Assembly (NCBI GenBank): GCA_028023455.1
Contig: JAQFVV010012396.1
Span: forward strand, 7,358,085 to 7,422,084
Source of the DNA: Epiperipatus broadwayi
Lineage: Eukaryota; Onychophora; Udeonychophora; Euonychophora; Peripatidae
Direction: 5' to 3'
DNA: 64,000 nucleotides
Translations under genes and position numbers: made by a program
Notes under the pieces: generated by a model
Database searches by the model: none
Told to the model about the DNA's origin: nothing
The model's input: the letters and a program-made list of their open reading frames with translations, nothing else
Shown: positions 50,663-63,214 of the stretch, piece after piece
How the letters are laid out: each line of letters opens with the position of its first letter
Position numbering within the stretch: the first letter of the stretch is position 1

Positions 50663-50760
50663 TTTTTTTTTTTTTTCATGTGTCAAAGCATCGGTCGGGA
50701 AGAGAACCCGCGACAACTGCTTGTAAGGCAGCTGTGCTGACCACTCGGTCACCAACACTT
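50663..50760 (-). mobile_element. tRNA-derived SINE
   Basis: On the minus strand ggtgaccgagtggtcagcac (A-box region) is followed by an anticodon-like hairpin and B box gcgggttctcttcccg, then gatgctttgacacatg and an A-run (the plus-strand T-run at 50663-50676). The tail ttgacacatg plus A-run is shared with 46555-46646, so both belong to one family. Confidence 0.8.
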
Positions 50761-51369
50761 AACGATTGAGGGTGTTGGATTTGCCACTATTTTAACATCA
50801 TTTATTTTAATATAGTTTTCTTCTTTTTGCATCATTAAATTTATCGTTTATTTTATAATCATTATTTTCCATTAGTATCAATCAATTCCTGAATAAAGAT
50901 CTGAGTCTAATCCAGAATATTCAATTGATAATTTATCTTCTCTATTATTTTTTAATAAACATTTCAAAATCCAAATATATATTTAACAGATATACGAACA
51001 CGCATATATATATAAATACACACGTGTAAGCACACCAAAATAAGTAATGTTATTAATGTACAAGATTGTGGCTTCTTAATTCTCTTACATACATGCATAT
51101 TTACACATAAGATCACCGACTTAAGAAGTTTTTTAAGAAAGAAATAATAAATTATGTAATTATATAAGTGATAAAAATAAAAATATTAGATATGTAATAT
51201 AAGAAATGGCTTCAATAGAATATAAAATTGTTTTAGTAGAAATATTACTACGAAGTTTACAAAGAATTCAAGAAATAGCAATATCAAATGAATTTCAACA
51301 CAGAAAGCAATAATAAAAACAAAGATTATGTGAGTATTATAATATATCGCATGGTGTATCACCAAATGC

Positions 51370-51425
51370 TTTGAAAAAAAGATTTCGAAACATTAGCTTT
51401 AGTATAATCACATAAAATGAATAAT
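51370..51425 (+). repeat. Possible Penelope-like element 3' terminus relic
   Basis: The string tttgaaaaaaagatttcgaaac followed by attagctt and an AT-rich end resembles the CCTGAAGAAG...CGAAAC terminal motif of Penelope-like elements (compare 30020-30050). The first box has decayed. Confidence 0.25.
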
Positions 51426-52214
51426 TTATTTATTTAGCTAATTGGTTATAGAAATAGTTATTAATTAAAATTAAACAAAAAAAATATAGCTTTTGTGATT
51501 TCAAGAACTGTGTGTGGAAAATAATAAAAAACAGAAAAATAGCTACATGAATTTATATGGTTAAATAATTAATAATGATAACAGAATTAATGACATCAAA
51601 ATTTAAACTAATAATAATATGCTGTCAGTTTCTGTTGAAATTAAATTCTTCAAGCTTTTTTTAAAAGCAGAGATAGATAACATTGTTGTTGGCAATCCCA
51701 AACAATATGCTACCACATTGAATAAATAAAGGTTAAGGTTATATGTCTTTGAATCTGGTATATTCATTTGTACATTGTGAGAAAGACATTTACTAAAATT
51801 GACAAATGCAATATATTTTGACATATAATAAGTGCTTGTTTCTAGAATTATTCTAGATAGATAAAGTTGATTTATTGAACATATACTTTATTTGAGAAAC
51901 AAATCTTTTACTGTATATAATATCAGTGTTAAATGACAATGAATTAAAATGTAATAGAGAATTTGTTTTTAATTTTGATAAGGTAAAGATTTTTACATGA
52001 AAAGAAAAATAAAGAAATGACAAGGAGATAAAGTGAAAATTCATGAAGGGTAAGGTATCATATGAAATATTGTGTCCTGGTAATAGTTTGTTTTAATAGT
52101 ACATACAGGTGATAATGATTATATTTGAAATAACTGCAATTTTGTTTTAATATTTAATGATATGAAGTTTGAAATTAATACGACATTATATTAATTTATA
52201 TATTTACACACAGA

Positions 52215-52945
52215 CATATATATATAATCACATTTCCATACTTTGTTATTCTAGATATTAATTTATAATAATATTCATACAGAGTTTGAATATAAAATTT
52301 TTAATAATAGTATTGTACAAATATACTTTTGACATGTCATATTGAAAGACAGTCTGCTGAGAACATTAATTTTTTGCTGAGTTGAATACTATTACTTTTT
52401 GGTTTATTACATATTCATTCAGTGTAATGAACCATGCTTCTTTTATTTTGCATTTGCAATCATTTCTCTCTTCACATACAGCTCTAGCAGCATTTGGATC
52501 ACAGCTATGGCCGTGTGCTCTCACATGATTGAGCTTAGTCTTATATTTTTTATACAACCAAAAAAACTGCCCTTATGTATATTATGGAGAAACTAAGGCA
52601 AATCTTAGAACCAGAATGAGTCAACACTTATTAAAATATAAAAAATTTAAGACATGAGAGAGAACATGGTTGTAGTTGTGATCTGAGAGCTGTTAGAGTT
52701 GTATGTGAAGAGAGAAACAATTGCAAATGCAAAATAAAAGAGGCATGGTACATTACACAAAATGAATATGTAATGAGCTAAAAAAGTAATAGTATTCAAA
52801 TCAGCAAAAAATTAATGTTCTCAGCAGACTGATCATAAATATGATATGAAAATGATGAAAGTATATTTGGTACAATAATTTTATTAATAAAAATTTTATA
52901 TTCAAACTCTGTATGATTATTATTATACATTAATGTATATACATG
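52215..52945. mobile_element. Palindromic duplication of a Penelope-like GIY-YIG and 3' end
   Basis: The plus strand from about 52560 reads NCPYVYYGETKANLRTRMSQ then HLLKYKKFKT, a GIY-YIG endonuclease core, and after a frameshift HEREHGCSCDLRAV...CEERNNCKCKIKEAWYIT to a stop near 52780. The minus strand of 52366-52557 reads the same carboxy terminus (HGHSCDPNAARAVCEERNDC, then KCKIKEAWFITLNEY). The flanking 3' tails (cagtctgctgagaacattaa and the caaactctgtat region) are also inverted copies. The result is a tail-out palindrome with arms of about 300 bp, both broken. Confidence 0.75.
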
Positions 52946-54269
52946 AACAAACGAGCTATTATATAGATAAAAGATTAACCTCAGGATTGTCAATTAGTAA
53001 TTGATAGTTTCCTGGAAACATCTAAAGGTAAGGTTATCTCTGTTTACATGGTTATAATATCTTTATTTCCATTCTTTATCGAATTAAAAATCCATGAAAA
53101 TATTTAATTCAATATATATATATCTTTAAAAACCAATCAATACTTAAACAATCCCAATATTATTAACAAAAATGCAAAAAGATATTGCTTTTATATTTTA
53201 TTAGTAGTTAGGATTTAATATTAATATAACCTCATATAATTAGACAAATACATACTCATTTGTGATCACAAAATCTCACTCTGAATTTGAAATGTTGAAA
53301 AGAGAAGATAAAGAGAGCACATTCATTTAAAAATGTATATATTGTAAAATTATCATGAACTAGAAATTAAGTTTTTAAACCCTCAAAAGATGAAAAAATG
53401 CATAAACCTTCTTTGCTACTAAACATAAAATGCTAAACAAATTGTTAATTTTATAGTGTATAATTATACTTAACTTTTAAAACTGAATTAAAATAAGTAT
53501 ATTAATCTAATTAAGTTTAAAGCTTATATCTTGTCTTAAAACGATATGGAATCTTTAACTTGATAAATGATTAATAATAATCATTAACATATTTGTTTAA
53601 AGTGGGTGGGGTCAAATGTGGGATACAAAAAGTTTGATGATTGTAGATTAAACTAAAGTAAAACTGAAGTAATAGCTAACTAAGTCTGAAATCAAGGCTA
53701 AGGCAAAAAAAGCTTTAATTAATCAACTCATTTTAGGAATCACTTTTAAAAAGAAAATAGAAAAATTTTCAGTGTCCTATTAATAGGTTGATGAAGAAAT
53801 TTTTACAAATAATTTGATAGGAATATTTAATTAAGCAACTTTTTTTTTCAGTTAAGCTTTTTGAAAAAAAAAAAAAAAGCTTTTTAAAAAATATTAATTA
53901 TCACAGTGACAATAATATTTTCCTGTTTATTTGTCTGGATTCAAATTCTATATGTAGAATTATTACACCATGAGGCCAAAGTTCCTGAAATTACTTTATA
54001 AAAAAAAGTTTATCAGAATGGGGAATATTTTTAATTTATTTCAGATATTAATGTAAAATAATACAAGAGTTTGGATATCTACATAAATAGACACATAATG
54101 GCTTGCATATAAATATATATATTCAAATGTTCAAATTACCAAATTAGAAATAATTATAGTAATGATAAAGGTCATTAATTGAGTAAATTATTTGTCTAAG
54201 CAATCATTTCTATCTGAATGAAGTTCTAATATTAAAAAATCAGTCATGTCTTTCTAAAAGCACTGTTTG
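52946..54269. other. AT-rich sequence, nothing recognised
   Basis: No coding or repeat signal could be supported. Long A and T runs occur near 53845-53890. Confidence 0.3.
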
Positions 54270-54395
54270 CTTTGTTTTTCAATGCATCTGACTTGTTTAC
54301 TGCCAAATGTAAACAAGCTGTGTTAGGAGAATTTGGTACTTATGAGTTTTTCTGAAAACCAAGATGGCAGTTCATATTTTTGTTAAGTATAGTTT
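54270..54395 (+). repeat. Interspersed repeat shared with 60965-61075
   Basis: The string tgagtttttctgaaaaccaag followed by atggcag matches the reverse complement of about 61034-61070. Similarity extends to the tgtaaaca segments on the far side. Unclassified, probably part of a short non-autonomous element. Confidence 0.45.
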
Positions 54396-54494
54396 TGAGG
54401 GCCTATAATCTACCAAAGATGTGTTAATTGTTAAATTAAAATAAAATTAATAAATCAATTATTAAATGTAAAAAAGGGAATAAATTCCAATAAA

Positions 54495-57420
54495 TTTTAT
54501 TCATCATCATCATCAACCATTATCAATCCACTGCAGGATGAAGTTCTCTCCAAGTTCAGTCCATCTTCTCTAATCTTTAGCTTCTCTTCTCCATATCACC
54601 CCTGCACACTTTCTTATTTCATTTATCCATGTCACATGTGGTTTCTTTCTGGGTCTTTTACAATCTCTTGGAATCCAGTTTAAGATTTCAATTGTCCATC
54701 TATTATCATCTCTTCTAGCAATATGTCCAGCCCAACTCCACTTCAGTCTTTTAATTTTTTCAATGTGGTCAGTAACACCTGTTTGTTCTCTTACCTATAT
54801 ATAGCATTTTTAATCTCTTCTTGTTACTCCCAACATGCATCTTTCCATACTTCTTTGAGTGGTCTGAAGTCTCTGAATTGCTCTTCTATTAAGTGTATGA
54901 GTCTCAGATCCATAAGTAAGAACTGGTAGAACACATTTATTAAAAACCTTCCTTTTCAAACTTATAGCCATATTTCCTTTTAGTATCAAGTTAATTCTAC
55001 CAAAAGCACTCCAACCGAGTTTAATTCTTCTGTATTAAGAATCTGACCAAGATATTTGTAACTGTTAACTTTTTCTAACTCATCATAATCAATCTTTATT
55101 TTCATATTTTGAGAAAATCCATTAAACATTACTTTAGTCTTTTTAACATTTATCTTTAGTCCTACTTTCAACTGATAACTCCTGTAACATTTTCCGCAGC
55201 TCTAAAGCATTATTTGCAAAAACAACTACATCATCTGCAAAATCTAAATAACTTAAATAATCTCCATCTACTTTCACTCCTTTATTTTCCATTTTAATTC
55301 ATAAAATGTTGCTGTAAAACGTTTTGGAGATATGGAGTCACTCTGTCTGACACTCTTCTCAATGTTGACTTTCCTAGTATGATTATGTAATCTAATTATT
55401 GCTGTTGCATTTTTATAAATATTCTTTAAAATATGACAATATTCTGCATCTATATTTTGATAATCTAATGCTTTAATCACTGAAGAAATGTTTATAGAAT
55501 CAAATGCCTTTTCATAATCTACAAATCCAAAGCAAAATGGCAACTCATATTCATTTGTCCTTTCTATAACTTCTCTCAATACCTGGATATAATCTACTGT
55601 ACTAAAACTACTTTTAAATCCAACTTCTTCTCTTGGTTGGTGGAAATCCAATGTTCTCTGTAGACGAGTTGTAATTATCTTGGTAAAAATTTTGTATAAA
55701 ACTGATAAAAGGCTGATAGGTGTGTAATTTCTAATATCTTCTTTATCACCTTTTTTAAATATTAATATTAATACTGCATTCTTCCAATCATCTGGTACAT
55801 CTTTATCATTTAAATATTTGGTTTATAACTTTGCTAAAATTGTTTCTATTTCTTCACCTGCTTCTTTTAATATATCAATTATAATTCCATCATTACCTGG
55901 AGCCTTTCCTTTTTTCATACATTTAATTGCCTGTCTCACTTCTTCATTTAAAATTCTGGGCAATTTGGAAGATGTAATTGATATAGTAGGTACTTGTTCT
56001 TTATTACTATATAATTCTTAATAAAAGTCTTCTACCCATTTCATGATGTCATCTCTCTTTTCAGTAATAATTCCATCTTTTTTTCTTATTGCAGATATAA
56101 ATTTCCTATTAATACCAAAATGTTGTTTTATACTCTTGAGTCTTTTATTCTTTTCTACAGATTTCCTTGCTAGTTCACAATTATACTTTCTTATATCATA
56201 TTCAACTCTTTTCTGCACCATTTTACAAAATTCGAGATATTCAGTCATTTTTAATGCATCATTTTTGTATATGTTCATATTCCTTCTTTTCTTCATAAAT
56301 TCTCTAGTCTCGGTAGAAGTTTTTAAAAGTGTATCTCTTTGTTGCAGTTTTTAAAAGTGTATCAGTTATTTTCATATTAATTTCATTCAAATTTGAATCA
56401 TGTTCAAAATCTACTAATATTTGAAACCAATTTGTAAGTTCTAATTTAAATTCATTAGAATGTTTCTGAAGATTAGGAATATCAACTGTAAATATTGTTT
56501 TTCTTAATAATTTTTGTCTCTCAAGTTTTGCATTAATACATATCTTACATCTTACTAATCGATGATCACTTCCTGTGTTAAATTTATTAAGAACATTACA
56601 ATCTTGAAATATTTATTTTCTGTTAGTCAAAATATAATTCAATTCTGCTGTACCTTCATTTGGATGCTTCCATGTCCATTTCCTTTTAATATTTTTCTCA
56701 AAAAAAAATCATAATATTAAATTTTTCATTTTCTGCAAACTCCACAAGTCTATGTTCTCTCTCATTTCTATTACCATAACCAAAACTACCTACAGCACTT
56801 TCATTTGTTTACCAATTCTAGCATTAAAGTCTCCCATAACAATTTAAAAATGTTGTTTATTCTGATAAAAAGCCTTTTGTACATCTATATAAAAATCTTT
56901 TACTACTTCATCACTATGAGAACTTGTTGGGCATAAATCTGAATTATCTGCATTTGGTATCTGCTATCAAGTTGTATAACTAATCTTGCCACTCTGTTCA
57001 ATACACCATCAATGTCCACAATGTTGTTCTTTCACTTTTTATTTATAATAAATTGTACTCCACTTATATTTCCAATATTTGTACCTTATATAATAGAGTA
57101 CATGTCCACTTTTTAAATCAATTGTCTCTTCACCTTCTAACTTCATAAAATCCAATAATGTCCTATTTAATATACGACAGTTCTTCCAATTCTTGCAATC
57201 TTACTTTACTTGAAAGTGATCTGTAGTTGTAAGTACTTAAGTAAAGGGTCATCATCAAATGGCAGCCTGGGTCCACATTCAGGGGATTCTTAGCACTCTC
57301 CACTTTTGGCCACCAACTGCTGCCTTGGTTAGTGACTTTACAGCCTCTTGGGAATAAGAGCCATGATTTATTTTTGTCTGTCATAATTGTATATATTGGA
57401 AAAAATATCATTTACACAAA
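54495..57420 (-). mobile_element. RTE-type non-LTR retrotransposon, near full length but broken
   Basis: From the 5' end on the minus strand, 57411-57163 encodes a lead-in and the start of an AP-type endonuclease (STYNYRSLSSKVRLQELEEL). Fragments to about 56750 match the rest of the endonuclease (ESAVGSFGYGNRNE). 56296-56018 covers the linker. 55651-55274 gives the reverse transcriptase with FVDYEKAFDSIN and VRQSDSISPK (normally VRQGDSISPK). FADD lies at 55241-55230. Then INVKKTKVMFNGFS and VNSYKYLGQ follow, and 54930-54540 encodes the post-RT end (W.GHIARR-type). The 3' end is a short catcat microsatellite at 54501-54514, typical of RTE. Stops and frameshifts are scattered throughout. Confidence 0.88.
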
Positions 57421-57469
57421 CATTCATTCTGTCTTATCAGGCAACTGAGAAGAAAGACCATGATGTTTC

Positions 57470-57540
57470 TTGATCTTAAACTCATGACATAAAAAGTCAA
57501 TAAACCCACCATGCTGGCTAATGCATGTTGGTGAGCAGCC
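57470..57540 (-). mobile_element. Possible tRNA-like SINE head
   Basis: Minus-strand ttagccagcatggtgggttt with a gagtttaagatca B-box-like string at tRNA spacing. No tail or duplication could be confirmed. Confidence 0.3.
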
Positions 57541-58087
57541 CATCCATGTTCGTAAACTATATGAATAATCACATAGTAATAATAGCTGCAATGACAAGGA
57601 CATATGGAGTGGACATTAGGAGTTTGCCCTGCTTGGTTCCTTTAAGGTCTCCAAGAAGAATCAAAGGGTCTCCTTTCAGTTAATAACAAACTCCTTTCTG
57701 CAGTCATACATTTTATTAAGGAGCTTTATTTCATTTTTTTTTTACTTATAATATGGAAAGCGATGAGATGCTCTTAACATTGTCGTACGTTGGCTCAATT
57801 CAGCATGTTTCTTTTTGTCAGCAGACTTTTTTTTGATAAATTGTCATAATGATAAAAATATGGAAGCCTGTGACAGAATGTGTTTTAATGGACCATTTCC
57901 AAAGGTACAGGATCTTACTCTCATGAAAGGTGTGCATTAATGGTCATGATATGATTGCATGCTGCCTATATAAATAAAGTATAAATATTGTATTTATATA
58001 TTTTTTCATTTTTCTGTTAATAGTTAATCAAAAAAAAAGGAAAATAAACTGTAAATATTTTAATTAATTATTTCTTTTTTTAAATAA
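57541..58087. other. Spacer, nothing recognised
   Basis: Mixed-composition sequence upstream of the RTE 5' end with no supportable feature. Confidence 0.3.
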
Positions 58088-60200
58088 TGTAACAGTCAGA
58101 TTTGTACATTCACGTAATAAAATCCAGAGTCCAGGCAAAATACCCTCAAGCTAACCAAAATGAGATGGTGAGATCTCGAATCCAACCAATCTTCAACTCA
58201 TTTACCAAGTACTCCATGACCTAACATCTTATGAATGACATTTCTCATATCACACTCAGTCTCAATTTCTTCAGTGAGCTGACTCCGAACAGGGAGAAAC
58301 ATGAGACTCAAGGGGAATTAACAATTTAACTGTAACTTAAGGGTTAAATAGACTACTTAACACACTAATTAACTTAACTAACATAATGCATATTCAGCCT
58401 ATAAAAATTATTAAGTAATTGGGTTTGGATTAAGAGCAAACAGATATGAAACAAATATATATTTTATATAGGTTTATTAAACAATATTAAATCAAAATAA
58501 AATGACAATAATTGTATAGTATTAATATATGAATTAATGCACACAGGCATTACATAGTGGGTTAGATTATTAGTAATAGAACAGTCTCATCTTAACATAT
58601 AAAATAGATATATGCATGTCTTTGTGTGGGTAAACTTATTCTTTCCTTGGTTTACTAATGCCACAAGTTAATAACCCAGCCAAGATGATTATTAAATACA
58701 CTGCTAAGATGGCTGCTACATATAAATATTGATAGTTGAGCAAATAATTAACCTCAAGTAAAATTCAGATTCAGCTTAGTAACCAAGATTCAGGTTCCAA
58801 TCTAAGGCTGAAAAGTTAATTATTAAGGAGGAAAAAAGTGGTTATTTTTAGATTCACATATATATGCTATGACTCTAAATAAAACATTAGAACAAGTTCA
58901 TGGTGTGAGTAAGTAATTATTCACAGGCTTCAGCATCAAATGCTTGGTGCCTAAAACTGGATGGCTTGGTATATGAATGTATCTAGTTCAGGAACTTGGA
59001 TAAGCTTTATGAAAATAATCGGGACCTTCATGTTTCAGTTCTAAAAGGTAGCTATACCCAAACTAAAGTGGATGGGAACAGCTTCCACCACAAACCCATA
59101 GCAAGACATAAGGTACAAGTGTGCTTAGTAAAGACATACTTGCAATGAATAAGTAAAATACAAACGTATATATAATTAATTAATTGCACCTAAAAATAGA
59201 TAGCTTCAGTCTGCTAAACTAATACAACCCAGTTCTTAAACTAGCATTATCATTATGCTAAGAAAAAGATCTAAATTAAATTATAATCAAAGTTAAAATA
59301 CTGAATCTGCATATTAAATGATAATCTAAGAAGGAGAAAGTATATTCAATGGGTATTAATAAATATCAAAGAATATACCTTAATATCATCTTTTAGCTAG
59401 CCTATCACTTCTAACTAACAGATGTTAAAAAGTCATAAATTATAACAACTGATTATGCAAACCATAATGAAATATAATGTAAATATAAATCAATGATAAT
59501 AACGAGCATGAAGTGATCAGTTATTATCTAACACAATAGGATTTCAAAACAGCACTTAAATATGATAAGTAGCATTATATAAATATTAAAATGGATATTT
59601 TAATAATTATCTCTGTGTGGAAAATTTACTAAAATTATAGTATTCACTGTCTCGAAATACTTTCCACATTATAACATATAAATTTAATTGAGATAAAATA
59701 ATTAGAACAATTAATATAAGAATACAGCTATTATAATTTAGAGAAATAAAATTATATTATAGAGATGAATTCAGACAAGTTTATACAGTTATGATTTTAT
59801 TATTTTAATAGGATTTAGGAATTTAAATAGTGAATGTTTAATTACCTTAAATAAGCTAGCTTAAACATTAAGATTTTGAAGATTGAAGAATTGATTAAGA
59901 GCTCTGCAGTTTTTAAAGAAATTATTACCAATCTTTACTGTGGCTAGTACTTCAGGCACATTGAACAGTAGGTGTAGTGGCACTCTTCTCTGGATAGTTT
60001 GCATGCTTTAGGATGTTTTCTTTTTACAGCAAGCTGTTTCTGGAATTCGCCCATCTCCATGATGATGGTTACATGTCATTGTAGCATGTAGAATGGAGCT
60101 CGAGGTCACCATCTTCCTCCAGGAAAAATAGAAAATCTATGGCCTCCTACTCTGCCATTTCAAAGTAAAAATAGATGTGTATTCTGGTAGCAACACTTGT
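58088..60200. other. Less AT-biased 2.1-kb block, unclassified
   Basis: The block begins TGTAACAGTCAG and ends near GTAGCAACA, a TGT...ACA frame that could suggest a long solo LTR. The flanks do not give a matching duplication and no second copy exists here. The two ends (58100-58330 and 59930-60170) are richer in G+C than the middle. No reading frame is recognisable. Confidence 0.25.
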
Positions 60201-60964
60201 TAAAATTTACAGAATATGCTTAAGAGTGTAAAAATATAGGATATTTATATGATTTTCAAATCCTATATTATTTTGTCAACAGCTTTGATTTACATTTGGT
60301 AAATCCATTAGCACCTATTTGTCATCTTATATTTTAATTTAAAAAATTGATTAAATCTTTGTTTAAATTTTAAAACTGATATTTTTAATTTAACTTGGGC
60401 ATCTCAACTCCCTAAAGATTTGTCAATAGTTCCAGGTCAGAGAATTTTGTTCACTATAAAATACTTTTTTGAAAATATTATTGCAAAAAAAGATTTAAAA
60501 CCTCACTCATATGCTATATTGACACAGGTATGTGGTGATGTGATTTTTGTTTATAACTATTTTATTTTAAAATTAAGAATTATTAGAAACTTTTGAATAA
60601 CATCTTGTTATATATGTATCATGGTGATACGTGAACTTTATACATATACATGCAATTTTTAATATAAAATAACAAATTGACTCATTTAACAAAATAAAAT
60701 CTATAATTTAGAACATTTGATTTAAAATAAAATATACATGCTGTAGTATATATATATAAACCAATGAAATTACAGTCCTTTGTTCACTTATATGTGTGAT
60801 GATACATATATAACTGGGTTGATGCTTATATACATGTGCTCAGAGAGGGTTTAAATCTAGCACAGATGGAGCTATGGGAAAAATAGGTGAAACATATATG
60901 AGGTCAGGAATATACCATTTTAATAACAATAATAAAAAATAAAATGTATATATTAAATATGACA

Positions 60965-61075
60965 TCCCAGCAGGTATTTTTTTGTAAACATTTTTTGGCG
61001 TCTTCTGAAAATGCAGATTTACTAAAAATATGGGCTGCTATCTTGGTTTACTGAAAAACTCACAAATACTGATAA
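60965..61075 (-). repeat. Interspersed repeat shared with 54270-54395
   Basis: Inverted relative to the first copy; the best match is gctatcttggtttactgaaa followed by aactcac. Confidence 0.45.
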
Positions 61076-61582
61076 TTTTATTACAATGCAGTGCCTAAAA
61101 AGTTATGATATTAGTATGTAAAATAGACTAAGTGTATTAGTAAGTGAAAAAAATATAACCATAGTACTTCATGACATTTTTTTAAACATTCTCTGCTTTT
61201 TCATATGCATTTTTAAGTAAGCATTTAGTAAGTGGTACCACCCAGATGAAAATATAATTAATGCCTTCAGAGACTAGATTGTTATAATAAAATCAAATGA
61301 AAGAAATTGATAAGCAAAGAATTACACCTAAGCAATATTATTTTTATATTCTAGTATTAAATTAATAACCAAAAAATTGTTTCAATAAGATTTTCGATAC
61401 AAGTCATCTCATTATGCAGATATAAGAAACACTTCATTATTCAAGTATGCAGATCTAAGAAAAAATATATAACATCCATAAAATAATAAGTGTGCTAATA
61501 GCTCTAATCAAGCTTTATTAATAAATGCTGCAAGAGAAAGCATTTAAAATCTCTATCTACAAACATCCCCATCTCCAAACTG

Positions 61583-61607
61583 GTTTCAAGCTAGTGGATA
61601 TCCTTAG
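61583..61607 (-). ncRNA. Hammerhead-like core, family a, first arm
   Basis: Minus strand CUAAGGA (61607-61601; G5 changed to A), then helix II, then GAAAC (61587-61583) followed by CAGTT. AUCC...GGAU pairing is possible further out. The G5 change would inactivate it. Confidence 0.35.
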
Positions 61608-61813
61608 TGAGACACTAGGATATTTCAGACAGTAGATCTAAAATACCATCTCAAAGCCAACACTTATCTATACTTAACTATTAAAGAAAATCTGAAATTT
61701 TCAGTGTTTTCAAATCCAGCTATCTAACTTAAATAGCCATATGGGACTGAACTAAATTCATATACACCATATATTAATAGATTTAGAAATATAACATCGC
61801 TTAAGACTTAAAA

Positions 61814-61865
61814 GTGCCTCACTGAGGATAGCCAATAGCTTGAAACCAGTTTGGGAATGCGGCTG
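61814..61865 (+). ncRNA. Hammerhead ribozyme-like fold, family a, second arm
   Basis: CTGAGGA (61822-61828) fits CUGANGA. Helix II has AGC/GCT with a 5-base loop. GAAAC (61842-61846) is followed by CA and GTT (61849-61851), a permitted NUH triplet. The inner helix I is CTCA (61818-61821) with TGGG (61852-61855), four continuous pairs including one G-U. The outer helix is weak. All core positions are acceptable. Confidence 0.5.
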
Positions 61866-61945
61866 CTTCTGGAGAGAGATTTTAAGTGCTTTCTCTTGCG
61901 GCATTTATTGATAAAGCTTGGTTAGAGCTTTTAGCATATTCATTG

Positions 61946-63214
61946 TTTTATTTATATAATATAAGCATATCAATTAAATCACATGGTGTGTGACCTGATT
62001 TTATTTATTATTACTAGTATATTACATCTATCATCATTGAGAGCATTATACAAGCAATACATCATCAATAGACACCAAAAGGCTATATTATACTAATTCG
62101 CTTTCATTGCCATCTGGTGTCCAGTAATTAAATGTTTTCATAAAATATATCATTACCATTTACAATTTTAATTAAATATATTTTATTTATATCTGTTTTA
62201 AATGATTGCCAATAATAAAAATGATTTTTTTAAAAATTCAAAAATATATGTCAAATTAGTATTTCTAAAAATTTATTATAAATTTATACAAAAATTATTA
62301 TTATAAAAATAAATTTATCATGAAAGTATTAAATTATCAAAATATTATTTCTAAAGATATTATTGGGTATATATCTATGTTTATACCATACATCTATGTA
62401 TATATTTAAGATTGTGTTTAGGAATTCAATTGATCTCAAGTTTGCCTCTAAGACTCTCAGATTTGTTTTTGACTGGCATTGGAATTTTGGTTTACTTGAT
62501 ACGTATTTAAAAGCAGTTCTTAAATTTCTTTGGTATATATTTAAAAGGCTATCATAAAACAGCTGGAAGTAATAACGGTTAGGATGACTGTGAGATATCA
62601 CTCTTGAAGATTATAAATAAGTATACATTTTAATATACATATATTTATTTAAATATATCACATACAAATAAATACAGTATATATATAGAGATAGAAAACA
62701 TAAATATTAATTTTCTATAATTCAACTATATATATCTATACAGATAATAAAATTTAGACATTTTAATAACAAAATGAACTTAAAAGTATCAAAGCATTTC
62801 TTTATTAGTAAAAAAAAAAAATGCTCCTATTGGGTGACAAGCAATAACTTCCTTTGATGATTACGTATTTTTGCTTGGTTGTAGCGTGGTTTTCCTAGTT
62901 ATTTAAACTTTTTTTGAGGATAAAACAAAAGTTCTTTAAAATCAGTTAACAGTTTTGAGTTTATTTATGCAATAAAAAAATTAATTGCTTAAAAATAATC
63001 CGGTAAATAATAGAAATCAATCGGCAACAACAATTAACATTGATAGCCTCTGGCTAAACTATTTACTAATAATTCTTTGTCTGAATTTTACTACCAGTGA
63101 AAGATAAAGATTGTTCTAAGAACATCATTGCTGGATACTTCACTTACGTATATTTGTTTATTCATTTATTTCTATCGTTTAAATGACTATACATATATAT
63201 CATTTCATCCATTA
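61946..63214. other. AT-rich sequence, nothing recognised
   Basis: Overlapping open frames on both strands at 62329-62601 have no family resemblance. A small inverted pair, gacacca (62079) and tggtgtc (62115), is noted only as a trace. Confidence 0.3.

Larger units (their letters stand above)
61500..61929. repeat. Hammerhead-motif repeat family a, copy 2 (inverted arms)
   Basis: Arm 61500-61611 (starting agctctaatcaagctttatt) is the inverted counterpart of 61818-61929 (ending ggttagagct). The centre shares aatagccatatgggactgaa with 7635-8090. Each arm holds a hammerhead-like core, on the minus strand at 61583-61607 and on the plus strand at 61822-61851, so a transcript of either strand would contain one. 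Confidence 0.75.

Noticed and set aside
58088-60200. Solo LTR of about 2.1 kb
   Set aside because: TGT...ACA ends could be found, but flanking bases do not match and no second copy or polypurine tract is visible. Kept only as an unclassified block.
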